64,000 nucleotides of DNA from Burkholderia sp. GAS332. GTDB taxonomy: Bacteria; Pseudomonadota; Gammaproteobacteria; Burkholderiales; Burkholderiaceae. A program made the position numbers and the translations under genes. Below, piece by piece: positions 8,127 to 18,100 of this stretch (the stretch's first letter is position 1; each line of letters begins with the position of its first letter). The notes below the pieces were generated by a model. It was not told the origin of the DNA and searched no databases. It saw only the letters and a list, made by a program, of their open reading frames with translations. Location: the NCBI GenBank assembly GCA_900142905.1, contig FSRV01000001.1, positions 3,596,001 through 3,660,000 on the forward strand, given 5' to 3'.

Positions 8127-9029
8127 CTAGCTCGCCGGCACCACAAGCGGCTCGCTTTCCCGCAAACCAAGATGCAATTCCTCGCAGAGGAACGTCTGCA
8201 AGGTCTGCACGGCAGCTGCCTGCGCGCCGGAAACCGGGCGCATGAAGAGCCCGAAATCGGCAGTGGGCGCATCGGGCAATCCATCGGCCTGACCGAGCAC
8301 GCGCATTGACTCCGAACGGATATTGCCGTCGAGCAGGACCGATACACCGAGCCCCGCTTCCACCGCCGACTGCACCGCCGGCAAGCTCGTGCTGGTGCAC
8401 ACAATGCGCCACGCAATCCCCGCGCGCCGCAGCGCCGTCAACACCTGCTGCTGCCACAGACACGCGCCGCCGAACGCAATCACCGGCAACGCCGCGTCAC
8501 CGTCGCGGCTAAAGCCACGCGCGCCGACCCAGAAAAGCGGCTGCGTCCAGGTCAGCAGTGGCACTGAGTCCACCAACGCGGGGTCGGCGACGACCACGTC
8601 AAGGCCGCCATCCGCAAGCCGGTTCGACAACGCCGGACTGGTATCGACGACGATCTCCAGCGCCACCTGCGGATAAGCAATCGAAAAGCGCCGCAGCGCG
8701 CGCGGCAGCCGACCGACCGCGATGTCTTCCAGCATGCCAAGCCGCACGGTGCCGGACACCTGCCCCGCACTCAACGCCCGCCGTGCATCGGCGCCCGCGC
8801 CAAGGATCGTATGCGCGAACGGCAGCAGCCGATGCCCCGCTTCGGTGAGTTGCACCCCGCGCGGCGAGCGGTCGAGCAAACGCTGTCCCAGCTCTTCTTC
8901 GAGCCGGCGCAATTGCATGCTCACCGCCGCCTGGGTGCGTGCGAGGCGCGCCGCCGCCACGCCCACGGCGCCGGCCTCCGCAACGGTAACGAACGCGCGC
9001 AGGAGACTGCTGTCGATATCCCGGGTCAT
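8127..9029 (-). CDS. LysR-family regulator, divergent from an EamA exporter
   Basis: The start at 9029 (MTRDIDSSLL) has AGGA seven bases upstream; in-frame starts up to 9062 are less well placed. It is about 300 residues. The N-terminal HTH reads SSLLRAFVTVAEAGAVGVAAARL then TQAAVSMQLRRLEEELG. The effector domain starts ~90 (GTVRLGMLEDIAVG) and contains GGLDVVVADPAL. It shares a ~100-bp intergenic region with the divergent EamA transporter, the usual layout for a LysR regulator controlling its neighbour in response to the exported metabolite. That link is inferred. Confidence 0.85.
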   Translation of the reverse strand: MTRDIDSSLLRAFVTVAEAGAVGVAAARLARTQAAVSMQLRRLEEELGQRLLDRSPRGVQLTEAGHRLLPFAHTILGAGADARRALSAGQVSGTVRLGMLEDIAVGRLPRALRRFSIAYPQVALEIVVDTSPALSNRLADGGLDVVVADPALVDSVPLLTWTQPLFWVGARGFSRDGDAALPVIAFGGACLWQQQVLTALRRAGIAWRIVCTSTSLPAVQSAVEAGLGVSVLLDGNIRSESMRVLGQADGLPDAPTADFGLFMRPVSGAQAAAVQTLQTFLCEELHLGLRESEPLVVPAS

Positions 9030-9131
9030 CACGTTTCCTGAAGTGGCCATAAGAATTATCAACTTATCTTAATACCGCTTGCACCGATAAGATAGCGTCC
9101 AACGACTCCGCAGAACGACAACGAGGCCACG

Positions 9132-10022
9132 ATGCAGGACACCACCATCAAGCCGGCACTGAATTCCGCGCCAACGCCCGTGAAACCCGCCAGCGCGGCG
9201 GCCGGCGCGGCGCTCCTGTGCGTGCTGTCGATGTCGAGCGTGCAGTTCGGCGCCGCGCTCTCCGCGCCGACGATGGCAACCTACGGCTCGCTCAGCACCA
9301 CCTGGTTGCGTCTGTGCTGGGCGGCCGTGGCGCTTGCATTGGTGGTGCGCCCGCGTCTTTTCACCTACTCGCGCTCGCATTGGCTTGCCGCAGGAGCCCT
9401 GGGGGCGGCAATGGCCGGCATGACGCTGTGTTTTTTCGCGGCGCTTCAGCGGATTCCATTGGGACTCGCCGTCGCGATCGATTTTCTTGGGCCACTCGCC
9501 GTCGCGACTTTCGCAGTGCGCCGCGCGCGGGCACTGCTGTGGCCGGCATTGGCGATTGCCGGCGTGCTGCTGCTCTCGCGCGATCGCGCGGGCTGGATCG
9601 GCGAACCGTTCGGCGTGCTGCTTGCGCTCGGGGCAGCGCTCGGCTGGGGCAGCTACATCGTGCTGATGAAGAAGATCGGCGCCGTGTTCGCGGGACTCGA
9701 AGGTTTGTCGGTATCGCTGATCGCAGCGGCGCTGGTCGCCACACCATTCGGCCTTGCGCAAAGCGGCATACACATCGCCATGGGCCAGATCGCCGCAACC
9801 GCGGGGCTCGCCGTGCTGGTTCCGCTGCTACCCTACGCGCTGGAAATGGTGGCATTGCGGCATATGCCGGCCTCATCATTCGGCATCCTGATGAGTGTCG
9901 AACCCGCGATCGGTGCGTTGGCCGGCTTTGTGGTACTACATCAACCGATGGGCGTCTTGCAGATCGCGGGCATGCTGCTGGTGGTCGCAGCAAGTGTGGG
10001 CGCCGTGATGGCGACGCGCTGA
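9132..10022 (+). CDS. EamA/RhtA-like inner-membrane exporter
   Basis: 296 residues with ten predicted membrane segments in two EamA repeats (~25-150 and ~160-290). Features such as VLSMSSVQFGAALSAP in helix 1, LRLCWAAVALALVVRP after helix 2 and GSYIVLMKKIG in the middle resemble E. coli RhtA, a threonine/homoserine exporter. The start has GAGG seven bases upstream. It is divergent from a LysR regulator and convergent with the epimerase gene. The amino-acid export role is inferred from the RhtA resemblance. Confidence 0.8.
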   Translation: MQDTTIKPALNSAPTPVKPASAAAGAALLCVLSMSSVQFGAALSAPTMATYGSLSTTWLRLCWAAVALALVVRPRLFTYSRSHWLAAGALGAAMAGMTLCFFAALQRIPLGLAVAIDFLGPLAVATFAVRRARALLWPALAIAGVLLLSRDRAGWIGEPFGVLLALGAALGWGSYIVLMKKIGAVFAGLEGLSVSLIAAALVATPFGLAQSGIHIAMGQIAATAGLAVLVPLLPYALEMVALRHMPASSFGILMSVEPAIGALAGFVVLHQPMGVLQIAGMLLVVAASVGAVMATR

Positions 10023-10034
10023 ACGGCGCTGAAC

Positions 10035-10050
10035 CGCTGCGTATGCAGCG
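10035..10050. terminator. Hairpin between convergent genes
   Basis: CGCTGC-GTAT-GCAGCG, a 6-bp stem with a 4-base loop, lies between the stop codons of the EamA gene and the epimerase gene. It is short and has no T tract. Confidence 0.35.
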
Positions 10051-10051
10051 C

Positions 10052-10603
10052 TCAGGCGATATTTTCCGCTTCGTAAAGACGCCGGCCCGCTGCGTCCTTC
10101 GCGCCGAGGATCGGCTCGATGTCGATCGGCCACTCGATGCCGATGTCAGGATCGCACCACAGGATGCAGCGCTCGAGTTCGGGGAACCAGTATTCGGTGG
10201 TCTTCCACAGGCACTCGGCGATGTCGGACAGCACCACGAAACCGTGCGCGAAGCCCGGTGGCACCCACACCTGCCGATAATTGTCCGCGCTCAGATGGGC
10301 GCCGCTCCACTTGCCAAAGTTCGGCGAATTGAGCCGCACGTCGACGACGACGTCGAACACTTCCCCCACCACCACGCGCACGAGCCGGCCTTGCGGACGC
10401 TGAACCTGATAGTGCAGCCCGCGCAACACACCACGCACGGCCCGCAAATGACGGTCCTGCACGAAATTGAACCCGTGCGAAACGTCGTCGGTAAACTCAT
10501 CCGCGCTGAAGCTCTCGAAGCAGAAGCCGAATTCGTCGCAAAACACCTCAGGTTCGATGAGTTTCACCTCCGGCAATGCCGTCGCCATTACCTTGTTGCC
10601 CAT
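10052..10603 (-). CDS. rfbC: dTDP-4-dehydrorhamnose 3,5-epimerase family protein
   Basis: About 183 residues from ATG 10603 (MGNKVMATALPEV); starts at 10642 and 10588 are also possible. The cupin fold motifs of RmlC are present: HLRAVRGVLRGLHYQVQRP with the catalytic His of GLHYQ, GRLVRVVVGEVFDVVVDVR, PPGFAHGFVVLSD, and the C-terminal TTEYWFPELERCILWCDP. It converts the 4-keto-6-deoxyglucose intermediate for dTDP-rhamnose-type sugars in the cytoplasm. The usual GDxRGFFxE near the N-terminus is altered to CDEFGFCFES. It is alone, without rfbA/B/D neighbours, so it may be an accessory copy. It lies next to a GlxA-type regulator. Confidence 0.85.
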   Translation of the reverse strand: MGNKVMATALPEVKLIEPEVFCDEFGFCFESFSADEFTDDVSHGFNFVQDRHLRAVRGVLRGLHYQVQRPQGRLVRVVVGEVFDVVVDVRLNSPNFGKWSGAHLSADNYRQVWVPPGFAHGFVVLSDIAECLWKTTEYWFPELERCILWCDPDIGIEWPIDIEPILGAKDAAGRRLYEAENIA

Positions 10604-10714
10604 CGCCGCTGTGCTCGTAAGAAGCCTGCCAGGAGAAAACATGACCGCCGGTGCACGCCGCTACGCACGTACCCGCATGCGGTGCGCCGTCGCACGGCGG
10701 CGGCCCACCAAGCT

Positions 10715-11710
10715 TTACGCCTCGGTCACCACCCGGCTGCGCGCGCGATATTCGGTGGGCGACAGCGCCATACGCTTGCGGAATATCTTCGCGAGACGAT
10801 CGCCGTTGCCGGTGCCGCTGCGGCGTGCGATCTTGTCGACCGGTAGTTCGGTTTCGGTCAGGAAGTTGCAGGCAATGCGCAGCCGCACCTGTAGCAGATA
10901 GTCAGAAGGCGTGACCTGCATTTCGTGCTTGAAGCGCCGCAGAAAATTTCGCTCGCTCATCGCCGCGACCTGCGCGGCGTCGGCAACCGACACCGGACGA
11001 TCGCAATTCGCCTCCATCCAGCGCGCGGCGGCACGGATTTTCTCGGCGACACTCAGTGTGCCGCCTTCAGCCGGCAGCGGCACCCAGGTGGCGGCCATGC
11101 CCGGCATCACCCGCTCGGCGACACTGCGCGCAAGTTCCGCGCCGAGATCGCGCTTGATGAACATCAGCGCGCTGCGCGCACAGTCGTTACGATCGTTGGC
11201 GGCGCTGCGCGCGGCATCGGTCGTGGCGCTGCTCAGATAGCGGTTCACCTGCAGGTCGTCATGCTCCGTGGGACCTGCGGCTTCCAGCACGAGCCGGCCC
11301 TCACCGATCGTCTCGATCGCACGGGTGCGCGTTTGCACCGATCTCAGCCAACCCAGCAGCCGTTCGTCGAGCGCGGCCTCATGGGCGCCGTAGCCGCCTG
11401 CGATAAACAACACGTCGAAACCGCTGCCATAGCGTGTGTCGATACGGTCCGTCCAGATTCGCGCCGACGAAGAACTCGCCACGCTGCCGCCGTCCATCGA
11501 CAGAAACTGAACTTCATAAGGCGGCTCTTCGCCAGCCCGCGAGCCCGAGAGTTCATTGGCGGTCTGGAACATCTCGACCACCGTGCCAGGCCCGAGCAGC
11601 CAGAAGCCGTCGAACAGCAACACGCCGATTCGCCGCGCTGCACTACGCACGTTGAGCGTCGGCGTATGTAACCAGGTAATCCTCGCAGTATCCAGATGCA
11701 TGTGCGGCAT
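10715..11710 (-). CDS. GlxA-type AraC-family transcriptional regulator
   Basis: 331 residues. The N-terminal domain (~25-200) is a DJ-1/PfpI-like fold: RIGVLLFDGFWLLGPGTVVEMF, then FDVLFIAGGYGAHEA. The nucleophile-elbow position lacks a convincing Cys, as in other GlxA regulators. The C-terminal AraC DNA-binding domain (~225-325) carries two HTHs, VSVADAAQVAAMSERNFLRRF and LPVDKIARRSGTGNGDRLAKIF, with SPTEYR at the end. GGGGAAAG precedes the start. Upstream lies a ~760-bp A+T-rich gap. Its place beside the epimerase hints at control of surface polysaccharide, which is only an inference. Confidence 0.85.
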   Translation of the reverse strand: MPHMHLDTARITWLHTPTLNVRSAARRIGVLLFDGFWLLGPGTVVEMFQTANELSGSRAGEEPPYEVQFLSMDGGSVASSSSARIWTDRIDTRYGSGFDVLFIAGGYGAHEAALDERLLGWLRSVQTRTRAIETIGEGRLVLEAAGPTEHDDLQVNRYLSSATTDAARSAANDRNDCARSALMFIKRDLGAELARSVAERVMPGMAATWVPLPAEGGTLSVAEKIRAAARWMEANCDRPVSVADAAQVAAMSERNFLRRFKHEMQVTPSDYLLQVRLRIACNFLTETELPVDKIARRSGTGNGDRLAKIFRKRMALSPTEYRARSRVVTEA

Positions 11711-12474
11711 GATCTTTCCCCAAACTGTCGTACGTTGTGGACCCCGCTGCCCCGTCGGCCGGCCGATATGGTCGAGTTGAATTACGGCGGATGAAAACCG
11801 CCGGCAACGCCGCTTAACGGATTATGCGTGATGTTAGCGGAATGCTTCGCTATAGTAAATTTGAAAAACAAATTGGTATCGAGAAATTCAATGTATGAAG
11901 AAAACCATTATTGTGTGTTCCATATGACAGACCGCATATGAAGCGGCATAGCGGTGCACCATATCGGACCGCTAACCGCCAGAAAGCCGCTAAACCTTAT
12001 ACAGACTAGCTTCCAGGCCTATCAAATCGTTGCACGAACGGCTCATTGAGCACCGGATTCGCGAGACCTATTCGCCTCTATAACATCCAAAAGTGTTTCA
12101 AACATGAACTCGAAACCTCGCAAATAATGAACATTCAATCAGGCTTTTATTCGCAAACCGGGAATTTACCCCCAGTATCAATGTGGTGAACCGCACATTT
12201 ATCGAAACATTCCAGATTAAGCATTTCGGCATGGAATCCCCAATCGACAAAAAATGTTTCTATATTGAAACATCGGACCTCCTTTACATATGATGAAATA
12301 TGCCTTTCATTGACCTTGTAACGCGAAAGCATCAGACGATTCAGCGCTGCGCCGGGAACCGTGCCAGGCGGTTTCCTTAAACAAAGTTTCATGCCTGGAT
12401 CGTGCACTTTAAGACTTGGTTAAGAGAGGCAGCGCCATAATTTGCGTACCGTAAGCGCAGGAAGGAGCAGAGAC
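11711..12474. other. A+T-rich intergenic region, no convincing gene
   Basis: This stretch is visibly richer in A+T than its surroundings, especially 11840-12310. It separates the minus-strand GlxA regulator from a plus-strand small gene, so it must hold promoters for both. A minus-strand frame at 12147-12407 (86 codons) has unusual Cys/His/Phe-rich content and no clear start signal. A strong AAAGGAGGT motif near 12285-12293 (minus strand) precedes only an 18-codon frame. I call no gene. It could be a long regulatory region or a relic of transferred DNA. Confidence 0.6.
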
Positions 12475-12849
12475 ATGTCGCGTCCCATGAGCATCGAGAG
12501 AGTCAACGAGTACGGAGAGAACGCAGTTCGCATCGCCATCGAGGACCGCGCGGTCCTGTTGGAAGCGGCCGATCTGGATGCCGTGATCGAACACCTCAGC
12601 GCCCTGCGCGCCACGATGCGTCCGGAAGTCCCTAAGGAGCCGCTGCGCACGCATCAGTATGTGATTGAAATCGATCCATGCTGGCACACTGAAAAGCCTC
12701 CCCTGCATGACGGTGCGGTGCTGTTCCTGCGGCATTCCGGCCTGGGGTGGGCAGGCTTCGCGCTCCCCACCGAGAGCCTCGCCAGGCTGCATCACGCGTT
12801 GGCACAGCAACTGGAAGCATCGCTCGAAGTGCACGGCATGCTCAACTGA
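12475..12849 (+). CDS. Small soluble protein of unknown function
   Basis: 124 residues. The ATG at 12475 has AAGGAG ten bases upstream. The protein has no signal peptide or membrane segment. It is acidic in its first half (ENAVRIAIEDRAVLLEAADLDAVIEHLSALRA), suggesting an alpha/beta fold, followed by HQYVIEIDPCWHTEKPPL and GLGWAGFALPTESLARLHHALAQQL. I recognise no family, but codon use is normal for the genome and the ribosome-binding site is good. It is followed by an 11-bp tandem repeat and a strong terminator. Confidence 0.7.
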   Translation: MSRPMSIERVNEYGENAVRIAIEDRAVLLEAADLDAVIEHLSALRATMRPEVPKEPLRTHQYVIEIDPCWHTEKPPLHDGAVLFLRHSGLGWAGFALPTESLARLHHALAQQLEASLEVHGMLN

Positions 12850-12876
12850 ATCAGCTGAACCTCGAGCGCACGCGGC

Positions 12877-12939
12877 TTGTTGCTTGCTTGTTGCTTGCTT
12901 GTTGCTTGCTTGTTGCGTGCTTGTTGCGTGCTTGTTGCA
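12877..12939 (+). repeat. 11-bp tandem repeat, about 5.7 copies
   Basis: The unit TTGTTGCTTGC repeats three times exactly from 12877, then twice as TTGTTGCGTGC, then partially to 12939. It lies in the 3' untranslated stretch between the preceding small gene and its terminator. Such short arrays vary in copy number between strains by replication slippage. Confidence 0.9.
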
Positions 12940-13046
12940 TTTTGCGCAGCACTGCGTTTCAGATTGCGAACGCACCTCGCAGCGCCGCGCACCTATACTT
13001 CTCCCGCCGCGTCATAGCGGTTACTTTCATTCAGGTCTCTTTCCGA

Positions 13047-13074
13047 AGCGCGGCTTTGTCCGCGCTCTTTTTTT
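13047..13074 (+). terminator. Rho-independent terminator
   Basis: AGCGCGG-CTTTGT-CCGCGCT (13047-13066) is followed by CTTTTTTT. This classic form probably ends the transcript of the small gene at 12475-12849. Confidence 0.9.
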
Positions 13075-13241
13075 GCGCATCGTTTAGGCATGCATAGGGT
13101 TGTCGATCGGATTGGCACGCAGGGTCGACCACGCAGTTCATGAACATTGCACAAAGTTAAAAAAGACTTAATGCACCTAGCAGTGTCGTTTTATCTGCGA
13201 TCACCCATGATGCACTCATCGTCCTTCTCTACTGTTCCAAC

Positions 13242-14165
13242 ATGAACCAGCTACAAGCGATGCGTGTCTTCACACGGGTGGTCGATCTCGCCAGCTTTAA
13301 TCTTGCGGCGAGACAGTTAGGTATGTCGGCAGCAGCGGTCACGCGCAGCGTCGGCACACTGGAAGCGCATCTGAACATGCGCTTGCTGAACCGCACCACG
13401 CGCAGTCTTTCGCTGACCGATGTGGGCCGCGAGTATCTCGACGGGTGTCGCACGATCATCGAGAAACTCGACGAGATGGAATCGAATCTGCTTGAGACCA
13501 CGCGCGATCCACAGGGCACGCTGCGCATCGCCACGCCGATGACGTTCGCGAGCGCCGGGTTGGGCGCATTGCTGGCCGCGTATCGCACGCTGCATCCCCG
13601 TGTGGACTTCGACGTGACGACGTTCGACACGCATATCGATCTGGTGGAAGGCGGCTTCGACGTGTGTTTCTCTGACGACCGGCGGCTTGCCAACTCCTCG
13701 CTGGTCAGCCGCATGCTGACCAGCGTCGATGAAATGACCGTCGCCTCCCCTACCTATCTGGCACGTCACGGCACCCCCCGCGATCCCGCGGCGTTGAACC
13801 GCCACGGCCTGCTGACGGTCTCCGACGGTTCGTCACGCGCCTGGGAGTTCGCGGACGCCGACGGCATCTACCGCGTCAACACCGGCAGCGCCCTCACCGC
13901 AACGAGCAGCGCAATGGTGCGGGTGGCCGCGCTCAACCATATGGGTATCGCCTTGCTGCCGATGCCGATCATTGCCGACGACCTCGCGCAAGGCTCGCTC
14001 GTGCCTGTGCTCGAACAGTTCGAAATCAACGGCGGCCCACGACAGGTGTCGATTCTCTACTCCGGCCGCAATTACCTGTCGATGCGCGTGCGCAGTTTCA
14101 TCGACTTCGCGGTCAGCCAATATCGCGCGCCGGACCGCCCGGTTGCACTGCGCGCTGTAGCCTGA
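13242..14165 (+). CDS. LysR-family transcriptional regulator
   Basis: 307 residues. The N-terminal HTH is MNQLQAMRVFTRVVDLASFNLAARQLGMS then AAAVTRSVGTLEAHLNMRLLNRTTRSLSLT, typical of the large DmlR/CrgA-like branch. The effector domain begins ~90 with GTLRIATPMTFASAGLG. It ends 16 bases before the response-regulator gene on the same strand and may be co-transcribed with it and, less likely, with the RND pump genes further down. The inducer is unknown. Confidence 0.85.
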   Translation: MNQLQAMRVFTRVVDLASFNLAARQLGMSAAAVTRSVGTLEAHLNMRLLNRTTRSLSLTDVGREYLDGCRTIIEKLDEMESNLLETTRDPQGTLRIATPMTFASAGLGALLAAYRTLHPRVDFDVTTFDTHIDLVEGGFDVCFSDDRRLANSSLVSRMLTSVDEMTVASPTYLARHGTPRDPAALNRHGLLTVSDGSSRAWEFADADGIYRVNTGSALTATSSAMVRVAALNHMGIALLPMPIIADDLAQGSLVPVLEQFEINGGPRQVSILYSGRNYLSMRVRSFIDFAVSQYRAPDRPVALRAVA

Positions 14166-14181
14166 TCCGGGCGCGCGCATC

Positions 14182-14856
14182 ATGCCCAAAATACTGACGA
14201 TCGAAGATGACGAGCTGATCGCACACGACATAGTGCGCACGCTCAGTGCGAGCGGGTTCTCCGTCGACGTGGCGCGCACCGGCCGCGAAGGCATGGCGAA
14301 AGTGATGGCGGGTGACTACGACGTCGTCACACTCGACCGCATGCTGCCCGACCTCGACGGCCTCACCATCGTGGCCACCATGCGTGGCGTCGGCATGGAA
14401 ACGCCGGTGCTCGTCATGAGCGCGATGTCCGATGTCGATCAGCGCATTCAAGGCCTGCGCGCCGGCGGCGACGACTATCTGACTAAACCGTTCTCGCCCG
14501 AGGAAATGTTCGCGCGCGTCGAGGTGCTGTTGCGCCGGCGCCCACGTCACGCCAAAGCTGAAACGCTGCTGCGCAGCGGTGCGCTGGAGCTCGATCTGGT
14601 CCGCCGCAAAGTCACCCACCGGCAGCGCGAACTCGATCTGCAACCCACCGAATTCCGCGTGCTTGAATTCATGATGCGCCACACCGGCCAGGTGCTCACG
14701 CGCACGATGATCTTCGAAGCCGTGTGGGGCTGCCGCTTCGATCCCGGCACCAACCTGATCGACGTACACGTAGGCCGTTTGCGCAAGAAAGTCGAGACGC
14801 CCGGTGAGCGCCCGTTGATCCGCACCATTCGGGGCTCAGGCTATCTGTTCGGCTGA
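14182..14856 (+). CDS. OmpR/PhoB-family response regulator (no adjacent kinase)
   Basis: 224 residues. The receiver has the full catalytic set: acidic pair in IEDDE (9-10), phospho-acceptor Asp52 in TLDRMLP, and Lys102 in YLTKPF. The C-terminal winged helix (~125-224) contains LDLQPTEFRVLEFMMRHTGQVLTR and the recognition region LIDVHVGRLRKKV. It is closely similar along its whole length to the regulator at 28015-28692, suggesting duplication. No sensor kinase is adjacent, so it may be driven by the kinase at 26604-28001 or a distant one. It lies upstream of the RND pump operon, a likely target. Confidence 0.9.
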   Translation: MPKILTIEDDELIAHDIVRTLSASGFSVDVARTGREGMAKVMAGDYDVVTLDRMLPDLDGLTIVATMRGVGMETPVLVMSAMSDVDQRIQGLRAGGDDYLTKPFSPEEMFARVEVLLRRRPRHAKAETLLRSGALELDLVRRKVTHRQRELDLQPTEFRVLEFMMRHTGQVLTRTMIFEAVWGCRFDPGTNLIDVHVGRLRKKVETPGERPLIRTIRGSGYLFG

Positions 14857-14886
14857 CGCCGCTCTACTCGCAGGTTTTATGACTGA

Positions 14887-14914
14887 GCTTTAGCGCTGCA
14901 TGCAGCGCTAAAGC
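14887..14914. repeat. 28-bp perfect palindrome between regulator and RND operon
   Basis: GCTTTAGCGCTGCA followed immediately by its exact reverse complement. It starts 31 bases after the regulator stop and ends ~190 bases before the RND start. It lacks a downstream T tract, so it may be a weak terminator or a dimer-binding operator. Confidence 0.85.
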
Positions 14915-15104
14915 CGTTGCAACACGGCTATCGACGCGATCGTGCAGACCGTTCCGGCTTCCTAAAACTAGTTTCATTTGTTTAGTCCACGACTGTTAGG
15001 ACTCGCTCTCCAGAATGCCGTTACCGGGCCGCGCCATTGGTGCAAGCCCTAACCGCCACACGCCCGCGCAGATTCAAACGCGCCTCTGAACGGAGCAGCC
15101 TTCG

Positions 15105-18100
15105 ATGTTAAAAATAGTCCGGTTAGCCTTGACCCGGCCCTACACGTTCATCGTGCTTGCGATGCTGATCCTGTTGATCGGCCCGCTTGCCGCGTTGCGC
15201 ACGCCGACGGATATCTTTCCCGACATCCGCATTCCCGTGATCAGCGTGGTCTGGAACTACGCCGGCCTGCAACCGGATGACATGTCCGGACGCATCGTCA
15301 CCTACTACGAGCGCACGCTCGGCTCGACCGTCAACGACGTCGCGCATATCGAGTCGCAATCGTTTCGCGGCTACGGCATCGTCAAGATCTTCTTTCAGCC
15401 GACCGTCGATATCCGCACCGCCACCGCCCAGGTGACCTCCGTTTCGCAGACGGTGCTCAAGCAGATGCCCCCCGGCACGACGCCGCCGCAGATTCTCAAC
15501 TACAACGCGTCCACGGTGCCGGTACTGCAACTGGCGCTGACCAGCAATACACTCGACGAACAGAAACTCGCCGACTACGCGACCAACTTCATTCGTCCGC
15601 AATTGCTGAGCGTGCCCGGCGTGGCGATTCCGACGCCGTACGGCGGCAAGACCCGCGAAGTGCAGATCGACCTCGATCCGCAAGCCTTACAGGCGAAAAA
15701 GCTGTCGGCCAACGACGTCGCCACCGCACTCGCCCAGCAGAATCAGATCATTCCGGCGGGCACCGAAAAAATCGGCCGCTTCGAATACAACATCAAGCTG
15801 AACAACAGCCCGCGCGCGCTCGACGAATTGAACGCGCTGCCGATCAAGACGGTAGACGGCGCAACGATCTATATCCGCGATGTGGCTCATGTGCGCGACG
15901 GCTTTCCGCCGCAAAGCAACGTGGTGCGCGTGGACGGTCATCGCGCCGTGCTGATGAGCATTCTGAAGAACGGCTCGGCGTCGACGCTCGACATCATCGC
16001 CGGCGTCAAGGCGCAATTGCCGCGCATCGAAGCGACGCTGCCACCCGGACTGAAGATCGTGACGATGGGCGATCAATCGACCTTCGTGAAAGGCGCCGTC
16101 AGCGGCGTGGCGCGTGAAGGCATCATCGCCGCGGCGCTCACTTCGCTGATGATTCTGCTGTTCCTCGGCAGTTGGCGCTCGACGCTGATCATTGCGGCAT
16201 CGATTCCGCTTGCCGTGCTGGCCGCCATTGCCGGGCTGGCCGCCATGGGCGAAACGCTCAATGTCATGACACTCGGCGGCCTCGCGCTTGCGGTCGGCAT
16301 TCTGGTCGACGATGCCACCGTCACAATCGAAAATATCAACTGGCATCTCGAACAGGGCAAGGACGTACGCAGTGCGATCATGGACGGCGCCGCACAGATC
16401 GTCGGGCCCGCCTTCGTCTCCCTGCTGTGCATCTGCATCGTATTTGTGCCGATGCTGCTGCTCAACGGTATCGCGCGCTTCCTGTTCGTCCCGATGGCCG
16501 AAGCGGTGATCTTCGCGATGGTCGCCTCGTTCATTCTGTCGCGCACCTTCGTGCCGATGATGGCGCAATACTTGTTGCGCCCGCATGCATCCGGCGGTCA
16601 TGCCTCGGGCGAACTGGCCGCAGTGATGGATCCGCATGGTGGCCACTCGCGTGCAGTACGGTCGCGCAATCCGCTGGTGCGCTTTCAGCGCGGCTTCGAG
16701 CATCGTTTCGAGCGCGTGCGCAGCGTGTACCGAATCGTGCTCGGCCTTGCGCTTACGCATCGCAAGCGCTTCGTGGCGGGCTTCCTGCTCGTCGTCGCCG
16801 CGTCCTTCCTGCTCACGCCGTGGCTCGGCCGCAATTTCTTTCCGAGTATCGATTCCGGCGAAATCGCGATTCACGTGCGCGCGCCGATCGGCACGCGAAT
16901 CGAAGACACCGCCGCGGAATTCGACCGGATCGAGAATGCAGTGCGCGGCACCATTCCGCCGGACCAACTGCGCAGTATCATCGATAACATCGGCTTGCCC
17001 AATAGCGGTATCAACCTGACGTATAACAATAGCGGCACGATCGGACCACAAGACGGCGACATTCTGATCTCGCTGAACGAGAACCACCAACCCACCGCCA
17101 ACTTCGTGCGCACGCTGCGTACAACGCTGCCGCGCCAGTTTCCGGGGACGACCTTCGCGTTCCTGCCGGCCGATATCGTCAGTCAGATTCTGAACTTCGG
17201 CGCACCCGCGCCAATCGACCTGCAGGTCGCAGGACCGAACCAGACGGCCAATCATCGCTACGCCACCGAAGTCATGCGGCGCATGCGCCTGATTCCCGGC
17301 ATTGCCGATACGCGTATTCAGCAGGATTCGACGTATCCGCAATTCACCGTGTCGGTGGACCGCACGCGCGCGGATCAACTCGGCATCACCGAACAGGATG
17401 TGACCAATTCCGTGGTGGCAAGTCTCTCGGGCACGAGCCAGGTATCGCCGACGTTCTGGCTGAATCCGAAGAACGGCGTGTCCTATCCGATCGTCGCGCA
17501 GACGCCGCAATACGATATGACGTCCCTATCGAACCTGAGCAACCTGCCGGTGACCAGCAAGGGCGGCCAGGCGCAGATTCTCGGCGGCATCGCGACCATT
17601 ACGCGTGGCGTCGGCGACTCAGTCGTTTCGCACTACAACATCGAACCGCTCTACGACGTGTTCGCGACCACTCAGGGTCAAGATCTCGGCGCTGTCGCGG
17701 CGAAGATCCAGACCATCATCCATGCGACCGCGAAAGACGTGCCGAAGGGTTCGATCGTCACGCTGCGCGGCCAGGTGCAGACGATGAATAGCGCGTTCCT
17801 CGGTTTGTCGCTAGGTCTCGTCGGCGCGATTTTGCTGATCTATCTGCTGATCGTCGTGAACTTCCATTCGTGGAGCGACGCGTTCGTGATCGTCACGGCG
17901 TTGCCCGCGGCGCTGGCCGGCATCGTGTGGATGCTGTTCACCACGCATACACCGCTCTCGGTGCCCGCCCTGACCGGCGCGATTCTCTGCATGGGCGTCG
18001 CGACCGCCAACAGCATTCTGGTGGTGAGCTTCGCCCGCGAACGGCTGGCGGTGACCGGCAATGCGCTGGTCGCGGCAATGGAAGCCGGCTTCACGCGCTT

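Noticed and set aside
12147..12407. 86-codon minus-strand frame in the A+T-rich gap
   Set aside because: No ribosome-binding site at any start, no recognisable domain; kept only as a point of interest.
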